Assembly (NCBI GenBank): GCA_025360845.1
Contig: JANYBJ010000317.1
Coordinates: 1-55,879, forward strand
Length of the DNA: 55,879 nucleotides
Reading direction: 5' to 3'
Source of the DNA: a bacterium
Lineage (GTDB): Bacteria; Verrucomicrobiota; Kiritimatiellia; RFP12; UBA1067
In this document: one piece after another, positions 9,201 through 17,400 of the stretch
How positions within the stretch are numbered: the stretch's first letter is position 1
How the letters are laid out: each line of letters opens with the position of its first letter
Program-made: the position numbers and the translations under genes
Notes under the pieces: model-generated
What the model was told of the DNA's origin: nothing
The model's database searches: none
Seen by the model: the letters and a program-made list of their open reading frames with translations, nothing else

Positions 9201-9989
9201 AAAAGAGGCCAGCCGGGCCTGGCGCTCGGCGGCGTTGATATACCATGTCGCGGCGGCGGTCAGGGTGAGCATGACCAAGGCGCATAAGAGGGCCTCCGCA
9301 TAATGCATTCGCCACTGCATATGTGTTTGCAGCCGCTTGTGGATATTCAGGATCATATGGCTGAGGAGAAGGGCCGACAACAGCGCCAGCGTACTGATCA
9401 GAGGAACCTGGCGCGCATGCGTGATCCGCTTCCGCCAGGTGTCTGAATCGACGTCGAGACCGACAATGGCGAGCACCTCGCCAGAGCGTGGCTCAAGGAC
9501 GGGCACAAAGGCCGATGCGAAAGTTCCGTGCTCATCCGTATAGAGCCCCGTCGTCCTCGGCAGCCGCGAAGAGAAGGCGTCAGCCACCTCGGGAGGGAAT
9601 TGACGGTACCGCGTGCCGGGCGGGGAGGCGCTGGGGCTGTTCGCAGGAAGACTTTCCGGTCCGAAGTAAAAGCACCCGTCCCTGTGTGTGATGGTGTAGA
9701 GGGCGTCCAACCCCATGTGTTCGGCCGCGGTAACCATCTGGGAGCGCAGCCGCTGAAAAACGGGAGACGCCTGATCCTCAGCGGTAAACGACAGGCGGGT
9801 GATCTGCTCTGGCGAGAGGGTGTTTGCGATCGCCGAGGCCTTCACCAGGAGCGCCTCGCGCTGGCTCAGGTCTGCGTCACGCCCCAACTTATACGTCTGC
9901 CAAAGTCCGAAGCCCAACACCAAAGAAGAGGTGACGGTCAGAAGGTTCAGATAAATCTTTGCCTTGCGCGTATGGTTGTATTCTGTCAT
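6201..9989 (-). CDS. Membrane hybrid sensor histidine kinase (CHASE-like, PAS x2, HisKA, HATPase, receiver)
   Basis: A 1262-residue hybrid kinase. TM1 is at about 11-31, followed by an extracytoplasmic sensor region; TM2 and TM3 lie at about 208-228 and 245-265. A CHASE-like domain (with YIEPLAEREGSLGFDLGSEP) precedes TM4 near 550. Then come a PAS domain with a Cys cluster (RCAQRHVDSRGCGYGPLC, then SDC), a second PAS (LPDRIYFKDIESRF), HisKA with GGVAHDFNNLLQAILG, an HATPase with FTTKVQGKGTGLGLAVIYG, and a C-terminal receiver with LLFSDVVLPGQNGLEL whose Asp is the acceptor. The ATG at 9989 is chosen because it directly precedes TM1; a frame to 10094 would overlap the upstream ATPase gene. It starts 37 bp after that gene and is probably co-transcribed. 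Ligand and output partner are unknown. Confidence 0.88.
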   Translation of the reverse strand: MTEYNHTRKAKIYLNLLTVTSSLVLGFGLWQTYKLGRDADLSQREALLVKASAIANTLSPEQITRLSFTAEDQASPVFQRLRSQMVTAAEHMGLDALYTITHRDGCFYFGPESLPANSPSASPPGTRYRQFPPEVADAFSSRLPRTTGLYTDEHGTFASAFVPVLEPRSGEVLAIVGLDVDSDTWRKRITHARQVPLISTLALLSALLLSHMILNIHKRLQTHMQWRMHYAEALLCALVMLTLTAAATWYINAAERQARLASFSSLAYSQASGIAKELWDIGEEFDTVRSFFQASDFVDRCEFHIFTERLIRDGATQGCVWLPAVPAQQVTQFEDEIRQQVGEKFTVWQFSEQGQPVPAAGRDTFYPALYIEPLAEREGSLGFDLGSEPVRRQAIEDAQRSGLATASDPVTLYAVTNTPFGLCVFQPVASVHQTGLFALTIHLESLIQTPMYKAGLQTSGLTTELFHLVSGQAPVVIASSDHIAHEEEPNCWSATDANLRIRFPIFCFGRTYAIVIHTTSEWLAEHPLHEGRAAAVAGILVTVLLTAFIALINNRRTALEREVQNRTTDLRTIHDNVRAVLNAAPVAMLVVDSETRIVDANLAAERLFNTALPDLLSRAFGDFVRCAQRHVDSRGCGYGPLCSDCVLRTSIRQVFDRCPSVHEQDIEVLLDRYGANEAVWLRFSVEPVIFNNCQHVVVALHDVTAWYRAEAEAKSAADETKRLLAEAEHAKIVLLRAVEDQKRADEALIHERNLLYALMDNLPDRIYFKDIESRFIKISKAHAAALGLVNPADAIGKRDADFKPDDHAARALATEKQIIATGQPLLAQVEQFQTPDGKVKWVSASKAPIRDKSGCVIGLVGISRDITQEIELQLQLQQASKMDAIGRLAGGVAHDFNNLLQAILGFTEILLADTGEIDSHYNDLKQIERAAKRAADLTRQLLAFSRKQRIEPQVIDINQLVTAMESMLRRLMGEDVTLDRVLAPDLKTVSADPSQIEQVIMNLAVNARDAMPQGGRMTFRTVNITLQAIDTLGIPESHPGTFVCLSVSDTGTGIPQDMLPRIFEPFFTTKVQGKGTGLGLAVIYGIVKQNGGWINVDSQEGQGSTFKVFLPAHDKGKEQEPPPVAEEDPVALQGLGKSILLVEDEPGVRRLATLLLQDAGYRVMACENALAAHAAFKREGGRFDLLFSDVVLPGQNGLELANDLRALHPGLPVLLCSGYADDRVRWKLIEQECYHFLPKPYPVALLLQTVRDALDQAPSPLS

Positions 9990-10026
9990 GCGGGGTATAA
10001 GCTTTCGCGTGTGTTGACCCGTTTCT

Positions 10027-12432
10027 TCAGGCCGGCTCCAACGTGCCGTCCGGCATCTGCCGCCAAGGTGTCCAGCACAGGCCCACGGTTCCAACCGAGA
10101 TGTCCGACTTACGCGGATGGATCGGGCGCTTTTGGATGTCGAGCAGCGAGGGTGCGATCTCCGTCTGCAAGGCGGCGGCTTCCTGGTTGAACTGTTCCTG
10201 CAAGGCGTTCACTCGCTGCTGCACCACCTCGACATCCTCCTCTGCGCGGTCGACATCGGCGTTTTCTTTTCCGATCTTGCCGGCCGTGCGCATCGCGGTC
10301 GTGGCTCTTCCGACGGTGCCGACTTTGGCGAAACCGCGTCCAAAGAGGGCGCCGAGCAGCGTTGCGCCGACCGCGAGCACGGTGTTGAATTTCTGCTCGC
10401 CGACCTGGGCCATTTCGCGCTCCACGCGTTCGGTCGCACGGCGCAGTTGGTCAGTCAGCACCTGTAATTTAGGCGCATACTTCGCCTTCAGTTTGATGAC
10501 TTCCTGATCGCGCTTCTCGCGCAGGGCCTGTGTAACGCGGACGCGAAAGTCGCCTTCACTCTCGTCCGGTGCGGCGGCCAGCTTTAAAGCGGCACAGGTC
10601 AACAGATCGAGGGAGACGTTCTGATAAAGCAGGGCTTCCAGCGTCTGACGCCAGACCGCGTAATTCTTGGGGTTGGACGCGCCGGCGGGCAGGGCGGTGA
10701 AGGAGGCGGAGGGCAGAGGCTGGCGGTCGAGTTGGTCAGCCACTTCTCCGCGTTGCTCAGCCTCCTCCCAGAGCGCGTCTCGTCCATCCGCCGAGAAGGG
10801 CGCGAGATGCGTGTGCCCGACCCAGGTGTCCAGAGCCGCTTTGGCATCCACGAAATGCAGCTTGCTGAGGCCGATGACCATCGGTTTGTAGACGAGCGGG
10901 CCCGCCGGCTTTCTGGGGCGCAGGTAGAAGGCGGGGACGTCCGGCGGCAACACCGGCCGGGCCGCTGTGTCTGTCGCAGGTGACGGGCGTGTCTCAGTGG
11001 CGGCGGGTGCGGCCGAGTTCATGCCCGCACGAGCGAGAGACGAGATCTGCGGCAGCGTGAGAGGGCCTCGCAGATAGCTCATCGTCCAGCGTGTCTGGAA
11101 TACGACGGGCGTATCCTCGTGAACGTTGCGCATCAGGAAGACGCGGTTGCCGAGCCCCGCCAGCAAGCGCTCCATCTGCGGGCGGTCGAAGGCGCCCCCG
11201 CTACTGGCCGCGGCGCCTTCGAGGCCTTCGATCACGCGCAGCTTGTCGCGTTCGGTCTGCAGGCGTCCGATGAACCAGGTTCCGCAGTTTGAGAGACCCT
11301 TGTAGTCGAGATCGACGGGGTTCTGCGTGGCGAGAACAATGCCCAAGCCGTAGGCGCGCGCCTGTTTGAGCAAGGTGAGCATGGGCACCTTGGAGGGAGG
11401 GTTCGCGCTCGGCGGAAAATACCCGAAGATCTCGTCCATGTAGAGCAGCGCGCGCAGGCTGCCCGTACCCGGCTGTGTACGCATCCAGGCGAGCACTTCG
11501 TTGAGCAGGATCGTCACAAAGAACATCCGCTCGGTGTCCGACAGGTGGGCGAGGTAGAGCACGGAGATGCGGGGTTTGCCGGCAGGCGTGTAAAGCAGCC
11601 GCTGCACATCGATGGGGTCACCCTCCATCCACGCCGCAAAACCGGGAGAGGCGATAAGGTTGTTGAGCGACATCGCGAGTCCGAAACGCTCCTTCGCCGG
11701 ATAGAAAGACTCGAGGTCGAATACGCCGACCTTTTCGAACGAGGGTTTTTGGATCTCTTGGATGAGGCCTGCGATATCGAGGTCGCGTCCCTCCCGCCAG
11801 GCGCGATCAAGAAGGTTCGACAGCAGGATGTGGTTGCGACTCTGGATGGGATCGGCATCTAACCCCAACAGCCCCAGCAGGCCGGAGACGGCGGAGAGCA
11901 CGCGGTCGCGCAGCGCCGAGGAGTCCTGAACGAGGTCGGGAGGGGGCGCGGCAAACGAGCGGAGAAGCTGCAGGGGACGGCCCGAGGTGTTGCCTGGCGT
12001 GTAAACAGTCAGTTCGGCGGCATCCCTCAGCCGCTGGATGCGGGCGCCGTCCTGACCCCATTCGGCGAGTCCGGTCTTCCAGCCCTCGGCGGTCTTCGCG
12101 GCGTAAGTGTCCGGACTCAGGCCCTTACGTGCGGCCTCAGACTCGTCCACCCACGGACGGAAATCGGCAGACTGCAGGGCCGGGAACTGCAGCAGAATGT
12201 TTCCGAGATCACCTTTGGGGTCGATCAGCAGGGCGGGGATGCCGTCGATGGCCGCCTCTTCCAGCAGGGCGATGGCGAGTCCGGTTTTGCCGCTGCCGGT
12301 CATGCCGACCATCATCGCATGGGTGGTCAGGTCCTTGGCGTCGTACAAAATCAGGTTGTCGTTCGTCGCACCTTTCGAAAGGTCGAATTCCTTCCCGAGA
12401 TAAAAAACGCCCAGCTTCTCAAAGTCTTGCAT
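10027..12432 (-). CDS. HerA/DUF853-like P-loop ATPase
   Basis: An 801-residue ATP-binding protein of the HerA/FtsK superfamily (DUF853/DUF87-like). Walker A is GMTGSGKT (residues 43-50), followed by ALLIDPKGDLGN; Walker B is RALLYMDEIFGYFPPSANPP; the sensor-like motif is LGIVLATQNPVDLDYKGLSN and an arginine-rich IGRLQTERDK follows. The C-terminal ~200 residues form a charged coiled coil (LTDQLRRATERVEREMAQV) around a short glycine-rich hydrophobic stretch. HerA relatives pump or thread DNA, but this subgroup (bacterial YjgR-like) has no settled role. GGAGG lies 5-6 nt before the ATG at 12432. The sensor kinase gene follows 37 bp downstream, an unusual pairing. Confidence 0.85.
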   Translation of the reverse strand: MQDFEKLGVFYLGKEFDLSKGATNDNLILYDAKDLTTHAMMVGMTGSGKTGLAIALLEEAAIDGIPALLIDPKGDLGNILLQFPALQSADFRPWVDESEAARKGLSPDTYAAKTAEGWKTGLAEWGQDGARIQRLRDAAELTVYTPGNTSGRPLQLLRSFAAPPPDLVQDSSALRDRVLSAVSGLLGLLGLDADPIQSRNHILLSNLLDRAWREGRDLDIAGLIQEIQKPSFEKVGVFDLESFYPAKERFGLAMSLNNLIASPGFAAWMEGDPIDVQRLLYTPAGKPRISVLYLAHLSDTERMFFVTILLNEVLAWMRTQPGTGSLRALLYMDEIFGYFPPSANPPSKVPMLTLLKQARAYGLGIVLATQNPVDLDYKGLSNCGTWFIGRLQTERDKLRVIEGLEGAAASSGGAFDRPQMERLLAGLGNRVFLMRNVHEDTPVVFQTRWTMSYLRGPLTLPQISSLARAGMNSAAPAATETRPSPATDTAARPVLPPDVPAFYLRPRKPAGPLVYKPMVIGLSKLHFVDAKAALDTWVGHTHLAPFSADGRDALWEEAEQRGEVADQLDRQPLPSASFTALPAGASNPKNYAVWRQTLEALLYQNVSLDLLTCAALKLAAAPDESEGDFRVRVTQALREKRDQEVIKLKAKYAPKLQVLTDQLRRATERVEREMAQVGEQKFNTVLAVGATLLGALFGRGFAKVGTVGRATTAMRTAGKIGKENADVDRAEEDVEVVQQRVNALQEQFNQEAAALQTEIAPSLLDIQKRPIHPRKSDISVGTVGLCWTPWRQMPDGTLEPA

Positions 12433-12834
12433 ACATCCCTCCGGAACCTCACAAAAAGGAAAATCCCGATCGTTGAAGGTCTCCCTCTGCCGCAGCAACC
12501 GGACACAAACTTAGAATGTAAACAGAATGCGGCAAAGAGGCCATAAAGTCAATGCGTAAGCAGCGCAGCTCCTCCCGCGACGCCGCTTTAAACGCAGGGC
12601 CCGAAAAGCGGTGCCGCCCGTTGGTTGTCACCGCAATCCAAAATTGACACCGATGGACACGTTCACTTGCGGCGGATGTTGCGGTGGAAGTTTCGGACAA
12701 ATGAAGAGACCGCATTTATGAGGTCCGATCGAAGACGAGTCGCCCACGGCCGCGGCCCAGATCCCGGAAAGCCTCTCTTTCCTGGAGCGCGTCAGCTTTT
12801 AGCAGCCAGGGGCGGGATAATCACGCGCAGAAGT
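12433..12834. other. Gap of about 400 bp without a supported gene
   Basis: Between the ATPase start and the GreA-like stop no open frame has a credible ribosome-binding site or family match. An 88-codon minus-strand frame at 12449-12715 looks like chance. The part next to 12432 must contain the ATPase promoter. No tRNA, strong hairpin or repeat was seen. Confidence 0.5.
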
Positions 12835-13317
12835 TCAGTCAACCGACGTCACCGTGAAGGTGTGGGTGGCGGTTCCGATCATGAAGTCGAAGATGTTCCC
12901 CACGGTTTTACCCAACAAGGCCTGGCCCAAGGGCGCGCGGGCGGTGATGATGACGATCTCTTCCCCGTCCGAGATGATTTTTTCTCCGCCTGCTGCGGGC
13001 CCGAAGAACAGGGTCCTTTTTTTCCCGTCGCCCGCCTCCAGCCGTACGAGGGCGCTGAGCTGAATGGGGGAGGTGCCGCGAAACGCTTTCAGCGGAAGCG
13101 CCTGCAGCCGCGCCAGCGCGTGTGTCAGTTCCTCGATCCGTGCGGCTTGACCTCTTGCAAGGTAGGAGGACTCGAGGCTGAAGGTGTCGTATTTACTCTC
13201 CGCGCGATGAGCCTCGTTGGTGGCCATAGAGGCGGAATTTTTGGCTGCCGCGGTAAGGGACTCCAATTCATTGGACAGCAGGTTGATAAAGTTCCGGTGG
13301 ATGTCTTCTTTGGTCAT
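12835..13317 (-). CDS. GreA/GreB-like transcription elongation factor
   Basis: A 160-residue protein starting MTKEDIHRNFINLL at 13317. The N-terminal half is a predicted coiled-coil hairpin (ELESLTAAAKNSASMATNEA ... RIEELTHALARLQAL), and the C-terminal half matches the GreA/GreB FKBP-like domain (EEIVIITARAPLGQALLGKT then GNIFDFMIG). Gre factors rescue backtracked RNA polymerase through acidic residues at the coiled-coil tip; the tip here is less acidic than in GreA, so it may be a Gre-fold relative (Gfh or Rnk-like) instead. The start is 10 bp after the stop of the GH55-like gene, suggesting read-through transcription. No Shine-Dalgarno is visible. Confidence 0.7.
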   Translation of the reverse strand: MTKEDIHRNFINLLSNELESLTAAAKNSASMATNEAHRAESKYDTFSLESSYLARGQAARIEELTHALARLQALPLKAFRGTSPIQLSALVRLEAGDGKKRTLFFGPAAGGEKIISDGEEIVIITARAPLGQALLGKTVGNIFDFMIGTATHTFTVTSVD

Positions 13318-13327
13318 GCTTGGTTCA

Positions 13328-15136
13328 TCAGGGTAACGTGTTGTACGTCTGCCGCATGGCGTCGGCGGGTTCGCTCCCATAGACCCGGCCGCCGAGGCCA
13401 TTGATGATGTGGGTGATCTCGCTGTCCGCCTTGCCGTTGAGCCAGACCGTCGTCATGTTGTGGAACCGGACGCCCGGGGCCGACGGGGCCTCGATGGCGC
13501 TGTGGAGCTTGACGGGCGCGTCGCGGAAGAAGCAGTACACGCCCAGGCCCCAGGCCTCATGCGTGGTCACCTTGTCGGCGACCTTGTAGGAGGCGTAGCC
13601 GTTCACCGTGCCGTTCATCCAGGACGCCTGGTCGGGCACGTCGTAGGGGATCTCCGACTGGTAGAAGTATACGCGGCCGCCGTTGCCGTTCCACAGCGTC
13701 TGATAACCCTCGTGGTGCTCGTTGAACAGGCCGTAGATGGTCACATCGCCGCCGTTGACCACCAGGCCGTTCTTTGTGGGGTTGGTGGCCCACGCCGCAC
13801 CCGCGCCATGGTCCGCGCGCCAGAGCCAGATCTGGTCCGCCACCACGTGGCTGCTGTTGATCGTGATGCCCGCGTCGTTCTTGCCCGGCTTCGCCCCGCC
13901 GGTACGCACCGTCAGATCATAGAGGAAAGTGGGGTTAGCGGCATGATCGGCGTTGCTGTCCGCAGGCCCCACCTCGAGGAGGCTGGGAGCGTTCACCGCG
14001 CCGGCCTCCAGGATCAGGCCCGCGAGCGTCACGCCATCGACGTCCGCCACCGTGATGACCGGTTTTCCAGAGGTCCCGATCAGCGAGGGGACGCCCAGGC
14101 CGAGGACGAGGGTGCCGGGCTTGGAGATCTTCAGCGTGTCATCGAGGGTGTAGACGCCCGGGGTGAACAGGAGGTGCTTGCCTGCGGTTAGCGCCGCGTT
14201 GAGGGAGGCGGCTTTCGCCGTCGCCGGTTGGGCGACATAGAAACGGTCGATAGGGATGGAAGTGCCCTGTGTAGGGCCGGCGGACCAGCTTGCGCCCCGG
14301 GTGTTCTTCTGCAGGTCCGGAACGAAGACGGCGTACCGTCCGCCTTCGGTGAGGTGGAGGTAGGGCTTCTCGCGGATGAGGGGCGTCTGTTCGACCACCG
14401 TATAGGGCGGATTGGGGAACGCGCCCTGCGGGGCGTTGACCACGCCTACGAAGACCATGTTCCAGACGCCATTCGACCATTTGGACCAGGAGCAGTTGCG
14501 TGACAGCCATTGCTGCTGCGAGGCCGGAACGACCTCGCCATCCACGACCGAGTCGGCAAGGAATCCGCCGCTGGCCCAGCCGGCGTTCCATTTGTCGTCG
14601 AAATCGAACAGGTGGAGCGCGCCCTTGACGTGCAGGCGCCGCAGAGGCGCGGCCTGGGAGACGGCGATGCGCGTGACGCCTTTGGTGGACGACGGGGTGA
14701 CGGCGAAATTCTCAAGCGACCGCCAGAAATTGCAGGTGGCGTTGGCATTGGGCTTCCACTTGGCGTTGACGTTCACACCGCCCTTGATGTGTACGTCGTC
14801 GGGGTTCCGCCCCAACCCCGCGACCTGGGTGTAGAAGCCGACATTGAAGGTGATGCCATATTCGCCCGGTTTGAAGAGCAGGGCATAGCGCTCAGAGCTG
14901 AACTCGCCGGATTCCATCTTGGTGAAGATGCGGTCAGCGGCACCTTGGACGTCCGCTGCCGGCATGCCCGGATCGAAGACATAGACATTCGGGCCGAAGA
15001 GGGTGGTGTTCGCCTCGGCCACGGTGCTGGCGCAGCAGACGGTAGAAGAGAGCAGGCAGAGTCCGACAATGACCGCCGAAGCCGGGCCTGACGACCGTCT
15101 CTGGCCGATGATCTGATAGGGGTGGATGCGCTTCAT
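13328..15136 (-). CDS. Secreted GH55-like beta-helix protein (often annotated adenylyl cyclase or coagulation factor 5/8-type)
   Basis: A 602-residue exported protein; GGAGG lies nine nt before the ATG. A signal peptide (hydrophobic SAVIVGLCLLSSTVC, about 20-35) is followed by FGPNVYVFDPGMPAADVQG, YALLFKPGEYGITFNVGFYT, NFWRSLENFAVTPS and AVSQAAPLRRLHVKG. The second half has HLLFTPGVYTLDDTLKIS, LVLGLGVPSLIG, ADHGAGAAW, NGNGGRVYFYQSEIPYD and VTTHEAWGLGVYCFF. The same order of motifs occurs in actinobacterial secreted proteins usually called adenylyl cyclase, which are right-handed parallel beta-helices related to GH55 exo-beta-1,3-glucanases (recalled similarity). A glucan-active role is plausible, and a true cyclase role is unlikely. 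Confidence 0.75.
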   Translation of the reverse strand: MKRIHPYQIIGQRRSSGPASAVIVGLCLLSSTVCCASTVAEANTTLFGPNVYVFDPGMPAADVQGAADRIFTKMESGEFSSERYALLFKPGEYGITFNVGFYTQVAGLGRNPDDVHIKGGVNVNAKWKPNANATCNFWRSLENFAVTPSSTKGVTRIAVSQAAPLRRLHVKGALHLFDFDDKWNAGWASGGFLADSVVDGEVVPASQQQWLSRNCSWSKWSNGVWNMVFVGVVNAPQGAFPNPPYTVVEQTPLIREKPYLHLTEGGRYAVFVPDLQKNTRGASWSAGPTQGTSIPIDRFYVAQPATAKAASLNAALTAGKHLLFTPGVYTLDDTLKISKPGTLVLGLGVPSLIGTSGKPVITVADVDGVTLAGLILEAGAVNAPSLLEVGPADSNADHAANPTFLYDLTVRTGGAKPGKNDAGITINSSHVVADQIWLWRADHGAGAAWATNPTKNGLVVNGGDVTIYGLFNEHHEGYQTLWNGNGGRVYFYQSEIPYDVPDQASWMNGTVNGYASYKVADKVTTHEAWGLGVYCFFRDAPVKLHSAIEAPSAPGVRFHNMTTVWLNGKADSEITHIINGLGGRVYGSEPADAMRQTYNTLP

Positions 15137-15273
15137 ACTTTCAATCCTCCTGAGTCGAAAAATACCAAAACACCTCCGGAAAGGATAGTGGCATTTCCAG
15201 AAGTGTTGCGCGGGTTAACAGTGATTCCTCCGTTTGTTCATGGAGTCCCATGTGACCGGTCTGACATTCGTTA

Positions 15274-15302
15274 TTGTCATAGCCCGCCATTTTTAGCATC
15301 AT
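15274..15302 (+). promoter_or_regulatory. Putative promoter of the ABC-F gene (near-leaderless)
   Basis: TTGTCA (15274-15279), a 17-nt spacer and CATCAT (15297-15302) end 8 nt before the GTG at 15311. No ribosome-binding site intervenes. Confidence 0.4.
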
Positions 15303-15310
15303 ACGCCGCC

Positions 15311-17302
15311 GTGATTGAATTCCGCAACATAGGCGTGCGTTACGGCACGCAAGAAGTGCTGGGCGACGTCAACTTCCGCGTCAACAAGGGCGAGCGCATC
15401 GGTATCGTCGGGCCCAACGGCTCAGGCAAATCCACGCTTTTCCGCCTGATTCTCGGCGAGGCTTTCGCCGACTCCGGGGACGTCTTCATCGAAGAATCGC
15501 CCCGCATCGGGCACATCCGCCAGCACCTGAAAGCCGAGTCGGACGACGAAACGCTGCTCGAATACGCCTTGCGCGGCATTCCCGGTCTCGCCGAAATGGA
15601 ACATGAGATCCACACCCTCGAACATACGCTTTCAGCAACGCAGGACGGGGCAGAACGCGCCCGCCTGCTGGCGCGTATCGGCGATGTCCAGACCGAGTTC
15701 GAACACCTCGGCGGTTATCTGATCGAAGCCCGCGTCAAAGTTTCGCTGGGCGGCCTCGGCTTTCCGATCGAGGCGTTCGACAAGCCCTTTAAGAGTTTCA
15801 GCGGCGGTTGGCAGATGCGCGCGGAACTCTCGCGGGTGCTCGCGTCCCATCCCGATCTGCTGCTGCTCGATGAGCCGTCCAACTATCTCGACCTGCCCGC
15901 TGTCGAGTGGCTTCAGCGCTTCCTCAAAGTTTACGACGGCACGCTGATCCTCATCTCGCATGACCGCTATCTGCTGCGCACGCTGACAAGCACCACGGTT
16001 GAAGTGGACGCCAACACCGCCACGCGCTACAACGGCAACCTCGATTTTTATCTGCGCGAGCGCGAGATCCGTCATACCAACCTGGCTGCCGCCAAGGCCA
16101 ATCAGGACCGCCGGATCGAACAGCTCGAGCGCTTCGTCGACCGCTTCAAGGCCACCGCATCCAAGGCCACCCAGGCGCAGAGCCGCATGAAGATGATCGA
16201 GAAGATCGAGGCGGACGCGATCAAGATGCCCAAGCGCAGTCTGTCCGCCGGCTGCCTGCGCCTCGCTCCTGCGCCGCACTCGGGAGCGGAGATCGTCCGC
16301 ATCGAAAATCTGGATTTCTCTTACGACGGCGTCAGGAACGTGCTCCATGAGGTGAACCTCAGCATCGCACGCGGCGACAAAGTCGCGATCGTCGGGTTCA
16401 ACGGCATGGGCAAAACCACGCTGCTGCGCATCATGGCGGGCACGCGCCAGCCCACCCAGGGCACGTGTACGCTGGGACACAAGGTCGTGCCCGGCTACCT
16501 CTCGCAGGAGTTCGCCGAAACCATCCCCACCGAAGCGTCGGTGTTCGAGTGTGCCAAGCGCTGCGCGCCCGGCGCCACCGAGAAGGTGTTGCGCGCGCAG
16601 CTCGGCGCGTTCGGCTTCTCGTCGGACGACATCGGCAAGCCCTCGGGCGTGCTGAGCGGCGGCGAGAAAATCCGTCTCGCTTTTCTGCGGCTCTTCCTTG
16701 CGCCTCCCAATTTCATGCTGCTCGACGAGCCGACGACGCACTTGGACCTCGAAGGCCGCGCCACGCTGGAAGCGGCCATCAACAAATATGACGGCACGGT
16801 CTGCCTGGTCAGCCACGACATCGAGTTCGTGCGCAACACCGTGACGTCGATCATCGAGGTCTCGCCTTCGGGCGTGCGCCGTTTCCCCGGCGGCTATGAC
16901 TACTACCGCGAGAAGGTTTCGGGCGAGAGCCGCGAGCCCGACGCGGCGCCTTCCGTAGCCGTGCCGGGACCGGGACCCGACGGGGTGAGTCCGACGGTCA
17001 ACGCCAAAGATATGCGCCGTGCCCGCGCGCAAGCGCGTTCGAAGCACCAGCCGGTCATCCGGGCACTGAAAGACAAGGTGACCAAGGCCGAGGCGCGAAT
17101 CGCCGAGCTGGAGGCCGAGCTGGAAAAACTTTCTGGCGTGCTCTTTAACCCCACGCCGGAAACCGACTTCGCCGCCACCAACAAGCGGCTCAGGCACGTT
17201 CAGGATCAGCTCGAAATGATCACCTCGGAGTGGGAGCGGGATGCGGGCGAGCTTGATCGGCTTCAGCGCGAGCAGGACGAGGCGCAAGACGCCCTCGCCT
17301 GA
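15311..17302 (+). CDS. ABC-F family ATPase (Uup/EttA-like, ribosome-associated)
   Basis: A 663-residue soluble protein with two ABC cassettes and no membrane segment. Cassette 1 has GPNGSGKST, FSGGWQMRAELSRVL and LLLLDEPSNYLDL; cassette 2 has GFNGMGKTT, LSGGEKIRLAFLRLF and FMLLDEPTTHLDL. The linker between them is charged and helical as in ABC-F proteins, and a C-terminal coiled coil (AEARIAELEAELEKLSG, about 585-660) resembles that of Uup. ABC-F proteins act in the ribosomal E site, resolving stalled complexes or protecting against antibiotics; which applies cannot be read here. The GTG at 15311 gives VIEFRNIGVRYG, the normal ABC start; the frame is open to 15122 but that stretch has no ABC-F character. 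Confidence 0.88.
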   Translation: MIEFRNIGVRYGTQEVLGDVNFRVNKGERIGIVGPNGSGKSTLFRLILGEAFADSGDVFIEESPRIGHIRQHLKAESDDETLLEYALRGIPGLAEMEHEIHTLEHTLSATQDGAERARLLARIGDVQTEFEHLGGYLIEARVKVSLGGLGFPIEAFDKPFKSFSGGWQMRAELSRVLASHPDLLLLDEPSNYLDLPAVEWLQRFLKVYDGTLILISHDRYLLRTLTSTTVEVDANTATRYNGNLDFYLREREIRHTNLAAAKANQDRRIEQLERFVDRFKATASKATQAQSRMKMIEKIEADAIKMPKRSLSAGCLRLAPAPHSGAEIVRIENLDFSYDGVRNVLHEVNLSIARGDKVAIVGFNGMGKTTLLRIMAGTRQPTQGTCTLGHKVVPGYLSQEFAETIPTEASVFECAKRCAPGATEKVLRAQLGAFGFSSDDIGKPSGVLSGGEKIRLAFLRLFLAPPNFMLLDEPTTHLDLEGRATLEAAINKYDGTVCLVSHDIEFVRNTVTSIIEVSPSGVRRFPGGYDYYREKVSGESREPDAAPSVAVPGPGPDGVSPTVNAKDMRRARAQARSKHQPVIRALKDKVTKAEARIAELEAELEKLSGVLFNPTPETDFAATNKRLRHVQDQLEMITSEWERDAGELDRLQREQDEAQDALA

Positions 17303-17336
17303 GCGCTTCGCCGAGCGAGATAGTTCCGCGAGGTGT

Positions 17337-17365
17337 TTGCAACGGGCGTCACTTTTGGGTAAACT
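17337..17365 (+). promoter_or_regulatory. Sigma-70-like promoter of the phosphomannomutase gene
   Basis: TTGCAA (17337-17342), a 17-nt spacer and TAAACT (17360-17365) lie 35 nt before the ATG at 17401, which is preceded by GGGAG. Confidence 0.45.
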
Positions 17366-17400
17366 GAAACCATTGTCAACGTCAATAAGGGAGCTGATAT

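Noticed and set aside
12433..12834. Possible small gene or tRNA in the gap after the HerA-like ATPase gene
   Set aside because: No cloverleaf, ribosome-binding site or family match; the 88-codon frame looks random.
13328..15136. Adenylyl cyclase function for the GH55-like protein
   Set aside because: That label is common for this family, but no cyclase motif is present and the sequence is beta-helix-like and secreted.
15632..17287. 551-codon minus-strand open frame over the ABC-F gene
   Set aside because: Antisense shadow of an intact two-cassette ABC-F protein.
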